The notes under the pieces: model-generated | The model's input: only the letters and a program-made list of their open reading frames with translations | Databases searched by the model: none | What the model was told of the DNA's origin: nothing | Assembly (NCBI RefSeq): GCF_028292805.1 | Contig: NZ_JAQGLS010000055.1 | Location: 1-50,198, forward strand | Direction of reading: 5' to 3' | DNA length: 50,198 nucleotides | DNA from: Ramlibacter sp. | GTDB lineage: Bacteria; Pseudomonadota; Gammaproteobacteria; Burkholderiales; Burkholderiaceae_C | Position numbers and translations under genes: made by a program | Shown: positions 24,534 through 34,543 of the stretch, in pieces | Numbering within the stretch: position 1 is the first letter of the stretch | Layout of the letters: each line of letters begins with the position of its first letter

Positions 24534-26963
24534 ATGCCAAAGAACACGAAGCCAGCCGCGCCTGGGCGCAAATCCGCGGTCAAATCCGCCGCCCGCAACA
24601 CCGACAGCGGCCCCGCCAAGATCGATCCCGCAGCTGCGGAGGACATTCCGGCGCGACAGAAGTTCGAAACCGAACAGGTTGCGCGAGCCATGGACAACAG
24701 CGCCAACAAGGCGGCCGAGCACGGCTTTGCCAACGGCGTCAACCCGCTGCCGGGCGCGACCGTCGCCCCACCGTCGCGCCTGCCCACGGCCAGCACGCTG
24801 ACGGAAGCGTTCGGCACCGAAAAGACGGGCAGCATGGCGCCCGAAGGCCGCAACTCGACCATCGAACCACTCGACCGCGTGCGGGTCGACTCCAGTGGCC
24901 AGGTGCTGACCACGAACCAGGGCGTGGCCGTCGCCGACAACCAGAACTCGCTCAAGTACGGCGTGCGCGGTCCGGCCCTGCTGGAAGACTTCATCCTGCG
25001 CGAGAAGATCACCCACTTCGACCACGAACGCATCCCCGAGCGGATCGTGCACGCGCGCGGGTCGGGCGCGCACGGCTTTTTCGAGTGCTACGCGCCGCAG
25101 ACGCAATACACCAAGGCCGCCCCGTTCAAGGAAGCCGGCAAGATCACGCCGGTGTTCGTGCGCTTTTCCACCGTGCAGGGCGAGCGCGGCTCCAAGGACA
25201 CGGCGCGCGACGTGCGCGGCTTCGCCGTCAAGTTCTACACCGACGAAGGCAACTGGGACCTGGTGGGCAACAACATCCCGGTGTTCTTCATCCAGGACGC
25301 GATGAAATTTCCCGACCTGGTGCACGCGGTCAAGCCCGAGCCGCACCACCAGATGCCGCAGGCGGCCAGCGCCCACGACACGTTCTGGGACTTCGTCTCG
25401 CTGATGCCCGAGTCGACCCACATGCTGATGTGGGTGATGTCGGACCGCGCCATCCCGCGCAGCTACGCCACCATGCAGGGCTTCGGCGTGCACAGCTTCC
25501 GGCTGGTCAACGAGGCCGGCGAGTCGGTGTTCGTCAAGTTCCACTGGACGCCGATGGCCGGCACCCATTCGCTGGTCTGGGACGAGGCGGTGAAGATTTC
25601 CGGCGCCGACCCGGACTACCACCGGCGCGACCTGTGGGAGCGCATCGAGTCCGGCAACTTCCCCGAATACGAGCTGGCGTTCCAGATCTTCACCGAGGAA
25701 CAGGCCGACCAGTTCAGCTTCGACATCCTGGACGCGACCAAGATCATCCCCGAGGAACTGGTGCCGTTGATCCCGGTGGGCCGGATGGTGCTGAACCGCA
25801 ACCCGGACAACTTCTTCGCCGAGACCGAGCAGGTCGCCTTTTGCACCGCGCACGTGGTGCCCGGGATCGATTTCTCCAACGACCCGCTGCTGGCCGGCCG
25901 CATCCACTCCTACGTCGACACCCAGATCTCGCGCCTGGGCGGGCCCAACTTCCACGAGATCCCGATCAACTCGCCGATCGCCCAGGTGCACAACAACCAG
26001 CGCGACGGCATGCACCGGCAGGCGATCCACCGCGGCCGCGTGAGCTACGAGCCCAACTCCCTGGCCGGCGGCTGCCCGTTCCAGGCCGGCGCCGCGCAAG
26101 GCTTCGTCTCGGTGCCGGCGCGCATCCGGGCCGACGAGGAGCAGGGCAAGGTGCGGGCCAAGCCGGAGAAGTTCGCCGACCACTACACCCAGGCGACGCT
26201 GTTCTTCGACAGCCAGACGCCGGTCGAGCAATGCCACATCGCCAACGCCTACCGCTTCGAGCTGAGCAAGGTGACGGTGCCGGCGGTGCGCGAGCGCATG
26301 GTGGCCTCGCTACGCAACGCCTCGGAGTGGCTGGCCAGGCAGGTCGCCGATGGGCTGGGCATGGACCCGATGCCGGCACCGCTGCCGCGCGCACTGCCCA
26401 ACCCCACCCCGCCCGAAGTGACCAGGTCGCCGGCGCTGTCGCTGCTGGCGCGGCCGGGGGACGGCTCGATCAAGGGCCGCAAGGTCGCCATCCTGGTGGC
26501 GGCCGGTGTGGAAGGCGAGGCGCTCCAGCAGCTGCAGGCCGCCTTGCTGGAGCAGGGCGCCGTCGGCCGCCTGGTCGGCCCCCGCATCGGCCCGTTCAAG
26601 ACCGCGGCCGGCGTCATGCTCGACGCCGACGCCTCGCTCGAAAACGAGCCTGGCTTCCTGTTCGACGCTCTGGTGCTGCCCGACGGCGCGCAGGCGGTCG
26701 CCGCCCTGGCGCAGGACGGCCACACCGCCGAGTTCATCAAGGACCAGTTCCGCCACTGCAAACCGATCCTGGTGCTGGGCGCCTCGCGCGAGCTGCTGGT
26801 CAAGGCGGGCGTGCCGTTGGCCATGGACAAGAGCCTCATCCAAGGCGGCACCGGCCTGATCGTCGTCGATGCCGGCGACGCCCAGGCCGGCACCGAAGCC
26901 TTCATCGCCGCGATGGCCAGGCATCGCCACTTCGGCCGGGAGATGGACCCGCCGATGGTCTGA
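24534..26963 (+). CDS. katE: Large-subunit (clade II) catalase HPII with C-terminal DJ-1/GATase-like domain
   Basis: 809 aa; [77 protein letters not shown]-terminal domain starting [15 protein letters not shown]. Confidence 0.97.
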   Translation: MPKNTKPAAPGRKSAVKSAARNTDSGPAKIDPAAAEDIPARQKFETEQVARAMDNSANKAAEHGFANGVNPLPGATVAPPSRLPTASTLTEAFGTEKTGSMAPEGRNSTIEPLDRVRVDSSGQVLTTNQGVAVADNQNSLKYGVRGPALLEDFILREKITHFDHERIPERIVHARGSGAHGFFECYAPQTQYTKAAPFKEAGKITPVFVRFSTVQGERGSKDTARDVRGFAVKFYTDEGNWDLVGNNIPVFFIQDAMKFPDLVHAVKPEPHHQMPQAASAHDTFWDFVSLMPESTHMLMWVMSDRAIPRSYATMQGFGVHSFRLVNEAGESVFVKFHWTPMAGTHSLVWDEAVKISGADPDYHRRDLWERIESGNFPEYELAFQIFTEEQADQFSFDILDATKIIPEELVPLIPVGRMVLNRNPDNFFAETEQVAFCTAHVVPGIDFSNDPLLAGRIHSYVDTQISRLGGPNFHEIPINSPIAQVHNNQRDGMHRQAIHRGRVSYEPNSLAGGCPFQAGAAQGFVSVPARIRADEEQGKVRAKPEKFADHYTQATLFFDSQTPVEQCHIANAYRFELSKVTVPAVRERMVASLRNASEWLARQVADGLGMDPMPAPLPRALPNPTPPEVTRSPALSLLARPGDGSIKGRKVAILVAAGVEGEALQQLQAALLEQGAVGRLVGPRIGPFKTAAGVMLDADASLENEPGFLFDALVLPDGAQAVAALAQDGHTAEFIKDQFRHCKPILVLGASRELLVKAGVPLAMDKSLIQGGTGLIVVDAGDAQAGTEAFIAAMARHRHFGREMDPPMV

Positions 26964-27003
26964 ACCCGATTCAACGAACCCAGGCACAACCAGGAAACCG
27001 ACC

Positions 27004-27507
27004 ATGCCCCAACTCGTAGCCAAAAACGCCTGCGACCTGCTCGATGCGGACCATGTCGCCGTCAAGCACCTGTTCGTCGAATACGCGCGCCAGGCCCACG
27101 CCGGCGCCGCCGGCACCGGCGTGGGCAGCCAGGCCGCTGCTGGATTGCCGGACCAGCGGCTGGCGCTCGCGCAGAAGATCCGCAGCGAACTGACGATCCA
27201 CGCCACGATCGAGGAAGAAATCTTCTATCCGGCGCTGCGCGGCGCGATCGACGAGCCGCAACTGCTGGACGAGGCGCAAGCCGAGCACCAGCAAGCCAAG
27301 GATCTGATCGCGCAGATCGAGGCCCTGCCGGCGGCCGATGCGGCGATGGACACGCTGGTGGCGGCGCTGGCCCGGGCGATCGACCATCACGTGAAGGAAG
27401 AGCGCGACCAGCTGTTTCCGAAGGCAAAAGTGTCAGGCCTGGACCTCGACGCGCTCGGGGCGCAGCTCAAGGAAAGGCAGCAGGAGCTGGAAGGGCAGCT
27501 GGCTTAG
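27004..27507 (+). CDS. Hemerythrin HHE cation-binding domain protein
   Basis: 167 aa; LLDADHVAVKHLF...HATIEEEIFYPALR...EHQQAKDLI...HHVKEERDQLFP metal-ligand pattern. Confidence 0.92.
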   Translation: MPQLVAKNACDLLDADHVAVKHLFVEYARQAHAGAAGTGVGSQAAAGLPDQRLALAQKIRSELTIHATIEEEIFYPALRGAIDEPQLLDEAQAEHQQAKDLIAQIEALPAADAAMDTLVAALARAIDHHVKEERDQLFPKAKVSGLDLDALGAQLKERQQELEGQLA

Positions 27508-27526
27508 GCAGAAGCCCCGCGCAAAG

Positions 27527-27552
27527 AAAAAGCGGCCCTGCTGCCGCTTTTT
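27527..27552. terminator. Bidirectional Rho-independent terminator
   Basis: AAAAAGCGGC-CCTGCT-GCCGCTTTTT: perfect 10-bp stem flanked by A and T runs, just after the hemerythrin gene. Confidence 0.85.
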
Positions 27553-27576
27553 CATCTCAGCTTCGGCAATTCGTGG

Positions 27577-27600
27577 GGTGTGCAAGCTTGCTTGCGCACC
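27577..27600. repeat. Palindromic repeat family 1, copy 2
   Basis: GGTGTGCAAGC-TT-GCTTGCGCACC. Confidence 0.8.
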
Positions 27601-27620
27601 GCTGCGTTCGCGTGAGGCCG

Positions 27621-27640
27621 GGCGCAGCAAGCTGCACACC
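27621..27640. repeat. Palindromic repeat family 1, copy 3 (opposite orientation)
   Basis: GGCGCAGCAAGCTGCACACC, reverse complement GGTGTGCAGCTTGCTGCGCC. Confidence 0.75.
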
Positions 27641-27649
27641 CCGCGAGAC

Positions 27650-28429
27650 TCACTCCACCTTGGCCGACTTGCGCAAGGATTCCTGGAACGCCGCCAGCTT
27701 CTGCTGCTGCAGTTGCTGGGCGATCTGCGGGCGCACGTCGTCCAGCTTGGGCAGTTGCGCTTCACGCACATCGTCGACGCGGATGATGTGGAAACCGAAC
27801 TGCGACTTGACCGGCACGTCGGTGGTCTGGCCCTTGTTCAGCTTGACCATCGCCTGCGAGAACTCCGGCACGTAGCTGTTGGCCGCGGCCCAGTCCAGGT
27901 TGCCGCCGTTGGCGCCCGAACCCGGGTCTTTGGACGACTTCTTGGCGATGTCTTCGAACTTGCCGCCTTTCTTGAGCGACGCGATGATGGCTTTGGCCTC
28001 GTCTTCCTTTTCCACCAGAATGTGGCGCGCCTTGTATTCCTTGCCGCCGCTGGCGGCGACGAACTTGTCGTACTCGCCCTTGATCTCGGCATCAGTCACC
28101 GGGTTCTTCTTCTGGTAGTCGGCGAACAGCTCGCGGATCAGGATGGTCTGGCGGGCCAGCTCCAGCTGCGACTTGTAGTCGTCGCTGGCGTCCAGGCCGC
28201 GCTTTTGCGCTTCCTGCATGAACACCTCGCGGGCGATCACCTCGTCCTTGAGCTGACCCTGCATCTCGGGCGGAATCGGCCGGCCGGACTTGGCCAGCTG
28301 CGCAGCCAGCATGTCGACGCGCGCGGTCGGCACCGGCTTGCCGTTGACGATGGCGACGTTCTGGGCCGCGGCAGGCAGGGCCAGGCCGAGGGTGGCCGCG
28401 GCGAGCGCGGTCAGGAGCATTTTTTTCAT
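27650..28429 (-). CDS. Periplasmic parvulin-type peptidylprolyl isomerase
   Basis: 259 aa with signal peptide; YKARHILVEKEDEAKAIIASLKKGGKFEDIAKKSSKDPGSGANGGNLDWA...FGFHIIRVDD. Confidence 0.95.
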   Translation of the reverse strand: MKKMLLTALAAATLGLALPAAAQNVAIVNGKPVPTARVDMLAAQLAKSGRPIPPEMQGQLKDEVIAREVFMQEAQKRGLDASDDYKSQLELARQTILIRELFADYQKKNPVTDAEIKGEYDKFVAASGGKEYKARHILVEKEDEAKAIIASLKKGGKFEDIAKKSSKDPGSGANGGNLDWAAANSYVPEFSQAMVKLNKGQTTDVPVKSQFGFHIIRVDDVREAQLPKLDDVRPQIAQQLQQQKLAAFQESLRKSAKVE

Positions 28430-28460
28430 GGGGTTTCCCTAGGGCAGGAGAGAGTCGGTT

Positions 28461-28727
28461 TCAGAGCGTTTCGATCGCCAGGGCGTGCAGCCCGTGGTCC
28501 AGAAATTCGCGCAGGGCATCATACACAAGGCGATGGCAGGCCACCTTGGCCTTGCCGGTAAAAAGGGGGGACGCGATGCGCACGCGGAAATGGGTGCCGG
28601 CGCCGGTGCCGTCCGAGCCCGCGTGGCCCATGTGCGCCGCGCTTTCGTCGATCACCTCGAGCCGTGTGGGCGCCAGCAGTTGCGACAGGCGCTGGTGCAG
28701 CGCCTCGGCCGTGATGCCGGTGCTCAC
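28461..28727 (-). CDS. BolA family protein
   Basis: 88 aa from GTG; LEVIDESAAHMGHAGSDGTGAGTHFRVRIASPLFTGKAKVACHRLVYDAL. Confidence 0.93.
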   Translation of the reverse strand: MSTGITAEALHQRLSQLLAPTRLEVIDESAAHMGHAGSDGTGAGTHFRVRIASPLFTGKAKVACHRLVYDALREFLDHGLHALAIETL

Positions 28728-29278
28728 GAGTCGCCGGCTCCCGCTTCCTTGCCTTCCTTCATGTAGCGGTTCAGGAACAGCGCCTGGCCGATCACGAAGA
28801 CGGCCATCAGGCCCAGGCCGCCGAACAGCTTGAAGTTGACCCAGGTGTCGGTGTCGAAGTTGAACGCCACCCACAGGTTGAGCACGCCCATCACGGCGAA
28901 GAAGGTGACCCAGCTCCAGGTCATGGCGCGCCAGCCGGCGTCGGGCAGTTGCATCTGCGCGCCCATCAGGGACTTGAGCAGGTTCTTGCGGAACACCAGC
29001 AGGCCGGCGGCCAGCGTGCCGCCCATCAGCCAGTACAGGACGGTGGGCTTCCATTTGATGAAGGTGTCGTCGTGGGCCAGGATGGTGGCGCCCCCGAACA
29101 GCACGATGATGCCCAGGCTCAGCCACTGCATCGGCTCGACCTTCCCGGTGGAATAGCGCAACCAGCCGATCTGCAGGATGGTCGCGACGATCGCCACGCC
29201 CGTCGCCACGTAGATGTCCCACAGCTTGAACGCCGCGAAGAACAGGATGATCGGGAAGAAGTCGAGCAGCAGTTTCAA
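28724..29278 (-). CDS. yciB: Septation protein A / inner membrane-spanning protein YciB
   Basis: 184 aa; MKLLLDFFPIILFFAAFKLWDIYVATGVAI...NRYMKEGKEAGAG. Confidence 0.95.
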   Translation of the reverse strand: MKLLLDFFPIILFFAAFKLWDIYVATGVAIVATILQIGWLRYSTGKVEPMQWLSLGIIVLFGGATILAHDDTFIKWKPTVLYWLMGGTLAAGLLVFRKNLLKSLMGAQMQLPDAGWRAMTWSWVTFFAVMGVLNLWVAFNFDTDTWVNFKLFGGLGLMAVFVIGQALFLNRYMKEGKEAGAGDS

Positions 29279-29279
29279 T

Positions 29280-29699
29280 TCAGGCTTTCCTGGTGTCCGG
29301 CTGGAAGTCCAGCGAGGCGGAGTTCATGCAATAGCGCAGGCCGGACGGTTCCGGGCCGTCGGGAAAGACGTGGCCCAGGTGCGCGCCGCACTGGGCGCAC
29401 ACCGTCTCGGTGCGGATCATCCCATGGCTGGCGTCGCGGATGTCCTTGATGGCGCCGGGCACCGCCAGCGAGAAGCTGGGCCAGCCGCAGCCGGCGTCGA
29501 ACTTGGTGGCGGCGTCGAACAGCTTGTTGCCGCAGCAGATGCAGTGGTAGCTGCCGTCGGCCCAGACCCGCTCGTACTTGCCGCTGTAGGGGCGCTCGGT
29601 GGAGGCATGGCGTGTCACCTCGAAGGCGCCGGGCTCGGCGCCTTTTTCGGCCAGCACGGCCTTCCATTGCGCTTCGGATTTGTGGATGGGGTAGGTCAT
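29280..29699 (-). CDS. msrB: Peptide-methionine (R)-S-oxide reductase
   Basis: 139 aa; [50 protein letters not shown]. Confidence 0.96.
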   Translation of the reverse strand: MTYPIHKSEAQWKAVLAEKGAEPGAFEVTRHASTERPYSGKYERVWADGSYHCICCGNKLFDAATKFDAGCGWPSFSLAVPGAIKDIRDASHGMIRTETVCAQCGAHLGHVFPDGPEPSGLRYCMNSASLDFQPDTRKA

Positions 29700-31186
29700 G
29701 AAGAGCAGCTGATCTCGATGTGGGCCGCCCAGTCGGGCGGAAAACCGGCCTTGGCCTCCTGGTCCGGGTGCTCGTCGTACGGCGCTTGCACCAGGCGCAG
29801 CAGGGTTTCGACTTCGGAATGGTCCTGGAGTTTCGCCTGCCGGATGGCCAGCTCGCACAGGTGGTTGCGCAACACGTATTTGGGGTTGGTTGCCAGCATC
29901 GCAATGCCGGCGGCGGATCGGTCGGCGGGCAGCCGGGCCAGCCAGCTGTGCAGCCAGGTGTCGGCGGCCGCACGGTCCATGAACAGGTCGCGCACCGGCT
30001 CCGCCGGGCTGCCCGCGGCCAAGTGCGACAGCCGCCGCCAGAAGATCGGGTAATCCACCCGGTCGGCCGCCAGCAGCTTCAGGATGTCCTCGACCAGCTC
30101 GCGGTCGCCGTCCTGCTGGTCGGCCAGGCCCAGCTTGGCGCGCATGCGCGCTTGCAGCTCGCGCGGGAACACGGTCTTGTACGACTCCAGCGCGGCCAGG
30201 GCCAGCTCCTGCTCTCCCACCAGCGGCAGCAGCGCCTGGCCCAGGCAGAACAGGTTCCAGTACGCCACGTTGGGCTGGCGGTTGAAGGCGTAGCGGCCTT
30301 GCTCGTCGCTGTGGTTGCACACGTGGTTGGGCACGAAGGCATCGAGAAACTGGAACGGCCCGTAGTCGATGGTCAGCCCCAGGATGCTCATGTTGTCGGT
30401 GTTCATCACCCCATGGCAAAAACCCGCCGCCTGCCACTGCGCCACCATGGCGGCCGTGCGTTCGCTCACCCGCTCCAGCAGCGCCGCGTAGGGGTTGCCG
30501 GCGAAGCGCTCGGTGAGCCGGCATTCCGGGTAGAACTGGTCGATCACGTAGTCGGCCAGCCGGCGTAGTTCGCCATATTGCTCGCGCGCCGAAAAATGCT
30601 CGAAGTGGCCGAAGCGGATGAAGCTGGGCGCCACCCGCAGCACCACCGCGGCGGTCTCGATTTCTTCCCGGCGCACGGGTTGCGGCGAGCCGGTCACGCT
30701 CAGAGCGCGCGTGGTGGGAATGCCCAGCCCGTGCATCGCTTCCGAGCACAGGTATTCGCGGATGCTGGAGCGCAGCACGGCGCGGCCATCGCCCATACGC
30801 GAATAAGGGGTGAGGCCACTGCCTTTGAACTGCAGCTCCTGCGGGCCTTGCGGCGTCTCGATGTCGCCCAGCAGGATGGCGCGGCCGTCGCCGAGCTGGC
30901 CGGCCCAGACGCCGAACTGGTGGCCACTGTAAACCGAGGCCAGCGGCCGCTGGCCGGCCAGCGGCAGGCTGCCCGCCAGCGCGGCCACGCCGTCGGGCGA
31001 AGAGAGCAATTGCGCGTCCACGCCGAGCTGAGTTGATAGCTTCGTATTAAGTGAAACCATGTACGGCGCGGCCAGCGGCGTGGGGCTAAGGTCGGTGCGG
31101 AAGGCTGGCCCCAGCCCGGAGAAGCTGTGCTTCCACGCGAGGCCCAGGTCCAGCGCCCGCGAGGGTGCTGCTACGGCTTGATCCAT
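29696..31186 (-). CDS. selO: Protein adenylyltransferase SelO (YdiU/UPF0061)
   Basis: 496 aa; [92 protein letters not shown]. Confidence 0.96.
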   Translation of the reverse strand: MDQAVAAPSRALDLGLAWKHSFSGLGPAFRTDLSPTPLAAPYMVSLNTKLSTQLGVDAQLLSSPDGVAALAGSLPLAGQRPLASVYSGHQFGVWAGQLGDGRAILLGDIETPQGPQELQFKGSGLTPYSRMGDGRAVLRSSIREYLCSEAMHGLGIPTTRALSVTGSPQPVRREEIETAAVVLRVAPSFIRFGHFEHFSAREQYGELRRLADYVIDQFYPECRLTERFAGNPYAALLERVSERTAAMVAQWQAAGFCHGVMNTDNMSILGLTIDYGPFQFLDAFVPNHVCNHSDEQGRYAFNRQPNVAYWNLFCLGQALLPLVGEQELALAALESYKTVFPRELQARMRAKLGLADQQDGDRELVEDILKLLAADRVDYPIFWRRLSHLAAGSPAEPVRDLFMDRAAADTWLHSWLARLPADRSAAGIAMLATNPKYVLRNHLCELAIRQAKLQDHSEVETLLRLVQAPYDEHPDQEAKAGFPPDWAAHIEISCSS

Positions 31187-31238
31187 GCCTGATTGTCGAC
31201 GCTGGTTCGAACACGGGCCTCGAGCGGGATACAGACGG

Positions 31239-31266
31239 TTGCGTTTCGACACCAGAACGGGATAAT
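31239..31266 (+). promoter_or_regulatory. Candidate sigma70-like promoter of the signalling module
   Basis: TTGCGT-N16-GATAAT about 53 bp upstream of the ATG at 31319. Confidence 0.4.
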
Positions 31267-31318
31267 TCCAGCCTGCAGAGTTCCGACCACGGGACCGCTT
31301 TCAGGGAGAAAGTCAGTG

Positions 31319-32028
31319 ATGAACGAAGTATCCGGGGCGCAGCGCTCGCCGACGATGCTGCCAGCCAGCCTGCGGGCGATGCTGGCCGCGCCGCCACCCA
31401 CGGCGGCCACCGAGCTGCAGGCGCACGAGGTGGCGTTCCGCTGCCTGCGTGGCGCCCACGAAATCAGTCAGATCCAGCACCTGCGCAACCAGATCGCGCT
31501 GCCCGCGTCCGCGGTGGGTGACGCCGGCTTTGCCATGCGCGAAAAAAAAGAGACGAAATCGGCGTGGTCGGCGCTTTCGTGCGCTACGGCGAGTACATCG
31601 GTACCATCCGCTACCTTCCCATGAACGAGGGCCTGGCCCCGTGCGACGCGTTGGTCCGCCGGCACGGTGTTGCCGACGAACTCCTGGACGCGAGCTGGGA
31701 GGTCGGCCGCCTCGTGCTGGATCCCCGCTACCGGAGCAGTCCCGAAGCCCTCAAGCGCTGCCTGTTGCTGCCGCTGGTCCACCTGATGAAGCAAATGCCC
31801 GTGGTTAACGTGTTCGCATCCTGCACGCCGGTGCTCAGCCGCCTGTACCGGCGCTTCGGTTTCAGCGTCCTGGTCAAGGACGCGGCTCAAGACGCAGAGG
31901 GCAGCTACTCGCTAATCCACGGCCGCACGCCGGACATGTTGCGGGCGCTGGTCGCCGGCGACGCCGAAAAACGCATGGCCGAGGAAATCCTGGCGATGCA
32001 GGAAGCCTCCATGGTGTTGCCATGCTGA
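31319..32028 (+). CDS. FeeM-like (N-acyl amino acid synthase / LuxI-fold GNAT) acyltransferase candidate, interrupted at an A8 tract
   Basis: Frame 1 MNEVSGAQRSPTML...ELQAHEVAFRCLRGAHEISQIQHLRNQIALPASAVGDAGFAMREKK, then -1 frame RDEIGVVGAFVRYGEYIGTIRYLPMNEGLAPCDALV...ASWEVGRLVLDPRYRSSPEALKRCLLLPLVHLMKQ...LYRRFGFSVLV. The two parts join at GAAAAAAAAGAG. Confidence 0.6.
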
Positions 32029-34535
32029 TGGGCTTGGCGCGCGGCTTGTTCAAGCACTATGAGGATTACCACGCTTATGGCCCGTCGCGGCTGAAGGCCA
32101 TCGGCGTCCTCGGCGCCATCACGTACTGCATCTTCTACTTCATGCGGTTCACGCGACCCGATGCGTCGCTCACCGCCGACCTGGGCGAGCGCGCGCTGGC
32201 CATCATCCTGTTCGCCATTCTCGGCCTGCGCGACTACTGGCCCGAGAAGCTCAAGCCGTACTACATCCGCGTCTCGTACGTGGTAGTGCTCTACAGCCTG
32301 CCGTGCTTCACCGTGCTGGTGGCCCTGCAGCGCAGCGGCGGTGTCGCCAACATCTCCAACGCCTTCATCGTCCTGAGCTTCCTGGTGTTGCTGACCGACT
32401 GGCGCAACACGCTGGTGATGCTGGCGGCGGGCACCGGGCTGGCCGCGGCGATCTACTGGGCGACCACGCCCGACCCGCAGGTGCCGATGGACCTGGTGGC
32501 GCAGCTGCCGGCCTTCGCGCTGATTGTGATCGGTGGCAACCTGTTCAAGTCGAACACCGACAAGATCGACGCCGAGCGCAAGCTGCGGGCCACTCAGGCG
32601 CTGGCCGGCTCCATCGCCCACGAGATGCGGCACCCGCTGGCCCAGCTCAAGCACAGCCTGGAAGGCATGCAGGAGGTGCTGCCGGCGCCGGGCGCGGCGC
32701 GCCAGACGGCAAAGCTCGACGCGCAGCAGGTGCAGCAGCTGTACCGGCACCTGGCGCGCGGCGAGCAGGCGGTGCAGCGGGGGCTGCAGGTCATCTCGAT
32801 GACGCTGGACGAAGTCAGCGCGCGGCCGATCGACGCGTCCGCCTTCCGTCACCTGTCGGCCGCCGAGGTGGTGCACCAGGCCGTCGAGGAATACAGCTAC
32901 GACAACGACGCAGCGCGCGACAAGGTCACCGTCACCGTGGCCGACGACTTCACCTTCAAGGGCGACGAGACGGCCTATCTGTTCGTGCTGTTCAACCTGA
33001 TCAAGAACGCGCTGTACTACCTGGCGCCGTACCCGCAAACGCGGGTGACGATCACGATCGGCAACCAGCAAGTGAAGGTGCACGACAACGGCCCCGGCAT
33101 CGCACCGGATGCGCTGCACGGCCTGTTCGAGCCGTTCCGCTCGGTCGGCAAGTCGGGCGGCACCGGTCTTGGGCTGGCCTATTGCCAGCGCGTCATGCGC
33201 GCCTTCGGCGGCGAAATTTCGTGCGTCTCGGTGCCCGGCCAGTCCACCGAGTTCACCATGCGCTTTCCCGGCATCAGCGAGGAGGAGCGGGAGGCGCACT
33301 GGCGCGACGCCGTGGCCGAGGCGCGCGCCGTGCTGGCCGGCAAGCGCGTGCTGATCGTCGAGGACGACGCGGTCCAGCGCATGGCCACCCGCCACAAGCT
33401 GGGCCCGCTGGCCGTGACGGCGGAACTGGACGAGGCGGCCGACGGCCAGCTAGCCATCGACCTGCTGACGCGCCGTGCCTACGACATCGTGCTGCTGGAT
33501 CTGCACATGCCCGGCCTGGACGGCTATGCCGTGGCCGAGAAGATCCGCAACGACCCGGGCATCAACCAGGACGCGCGCATCGTCGCGTACTCCAGCGAGC
33601 CGGCCCACCTGGCACGCGCCAAGGCCTTGAAGGGCGGCATGGACGGCTTCATCAGCAAGCCTTGCGCCCAGCTGCCCTTGCTGGCGGCGCTGCAGCAGTC
33701 GGTGCAGCAGCCGCGCGGCCTGGGGCGCCACGCACCGGGCCGGCTGGCCGGACGCCGGATCCTGCTGGCCGACGACAGCTCCTTCAGCCGCAAGGCCGTG
33801 GCGGCCTACCTGCGCAATGCGGCGGCGACGGTGATCGAGGCCGAGCACGGCCAGGCCGTGCTCGACCAGCTGAACGCGCTGGAAGGTTTCGACGCCATCA
33901 TCCTGGACCTGCACATGCCGGGCATGGACGGCCTGGAGACGGCCCAGGCCATCCGCTCGAGCAGCGCAGCCTGGTCGACTTTACCCGTCGTGGCCCTCAC
34001 CGCGCACTCCGACGAGCAGGCGGTGGCGGCGGCCCGCGCCGCCGGCATGGACGGCTTCCTGGTCAAGCCGGTCGAGTCGGCCCACTTGTACGAAACGCTG
34101 GTGCGCCTGCTGGGCGGCAGCGCGGTGGCCAGTCCGGCCGTTACGCAACCGCTGGCGCAGGGACCGCCGCCGGTGCCCGACGCCGGCTTGCTGAACCTGC
34201 AGCGGCTGGAGAGCTATCGGCGGCTGGGAATGGTGGAGGAATTGCTCGAGGACTACGTCCCCGAGATGGCCAAGCTGGTGCTGGCACTGCAGGAGGCGGG
34301 CCGCGCCGACGACCAGCCGCTCAGCCTCGGTGCCTTGCACTCGCTGCTGGGCATGAGCGGTGAGGCCGGTGCCCAGGCGCTGTACCAGCACGTGCGGCGG
34401 ATCTACGTTCCCTTGCTCGAGCAGGGCCAATGGCCAGCCGGCGAGAACTGGCTGGCCGAACTCCAGGCCCTGGCGGCCCGCACCGAGAGTGCACTGAAGG
34501 CTTACTGCGAGACCGAGTTCCGCTCGAACGCTTGA
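32022..34535 (+). CDS. Multi-TM hybrid sensor histidine kinase (CqsS/LqsS-like): TM-HisKA-HATPase-REC-REC-HPt-like
   Basis: 837 aa; H-box GSIAHEMRHPLAQLKHSLEG, G2 box GGTGLGLAYC, REC1 LLDLHMPGLDG, REC2 ILDLHMPGMDG, C-terminal HPt-like ALHSLLGMSGEAG; start overlaps the upstream stop. Confidence 0.92.
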   Translation: MLMGLARGLFKHYEDYHAYGPSRLKAIGVLGAITYCIFYFMRFTRPDASLTADLGERALAIILFAILGLRDYWPEKLKPYYIRVSYVVVLYSLPCFTVLVALQRSGGVANISNAFIVLSFLVLLTDWRNTLVMLAAGTGLAAAIYWATTPDPQVPMDLVAQLPAFALIVIGGNLFKSNTDKIDAERKLRATQALAGSIAHEMRHPLAQLKHSLEGMQEVLPAPGAARQTAKLDAQQVQQLYRHLARGEQAVQRGLQVISMTLDEVSARPIDASAFRHLSAAEVVHQAVEEYSYDNDAARDKVTVTVADDFTFKGDETAYLFVLFNLIKNALYYLAPYPQTRVTITIGNQQVKVHDNGPGIAPDALHGLFEPFRSVGKSGGTGLGLAYCQRVMRAFGGEISCVSVPGQSTEFTMRFPGISEEEREAHWRDAVAEARAVLAGKRVLIVEDDAVQRMATRHKLGPLAVTAELDEAADGQLAIDLLTRRAYDIVLLDLHMPGLDGYAVAEKIRNDPGINQDARIVAYSSEPAHLARAKALKGGMDGFISKPCAQLPLLAALQQSVQQPRGLGRHAPGRLAGRRILLADDSSFSRKAVAAYLRNAAATVIEAEHGQAVLDQLNALEGFDAIILDLHMPGMDGLETAQAIRSSSAAWSTLPVVALTAHSDEQAVAAARAAGMDGFLVKPVESAHLYETLVRLLGGSAVASPAVTQPLAQGPPPVPDAGLLNLQRLESYRRLGMVEELLEDYVPEMAKLVLALQEAGRADDQPLSLGALHSLLGMSGEAGAQALYQHVRRIYVPLLEQGQWPAGENWLAELQALAARTESALKAYCETEFRSNA

Positions 34536-34543
34536 ACCCGTCC

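Noticed and set aside
24459-26237. 592-aa minus-strand ORF opposite katE
   Set aside because: Shadow of the catalase gene; no motif.
31319-32028. Calling the acyltransferase candidate a true LuxI AHL synthase
   Set aside because: The overall sequence does not show the full LuxI conserved pattern; a FeeM-like/GNAT assignment is safer, and even that needs a profile search.
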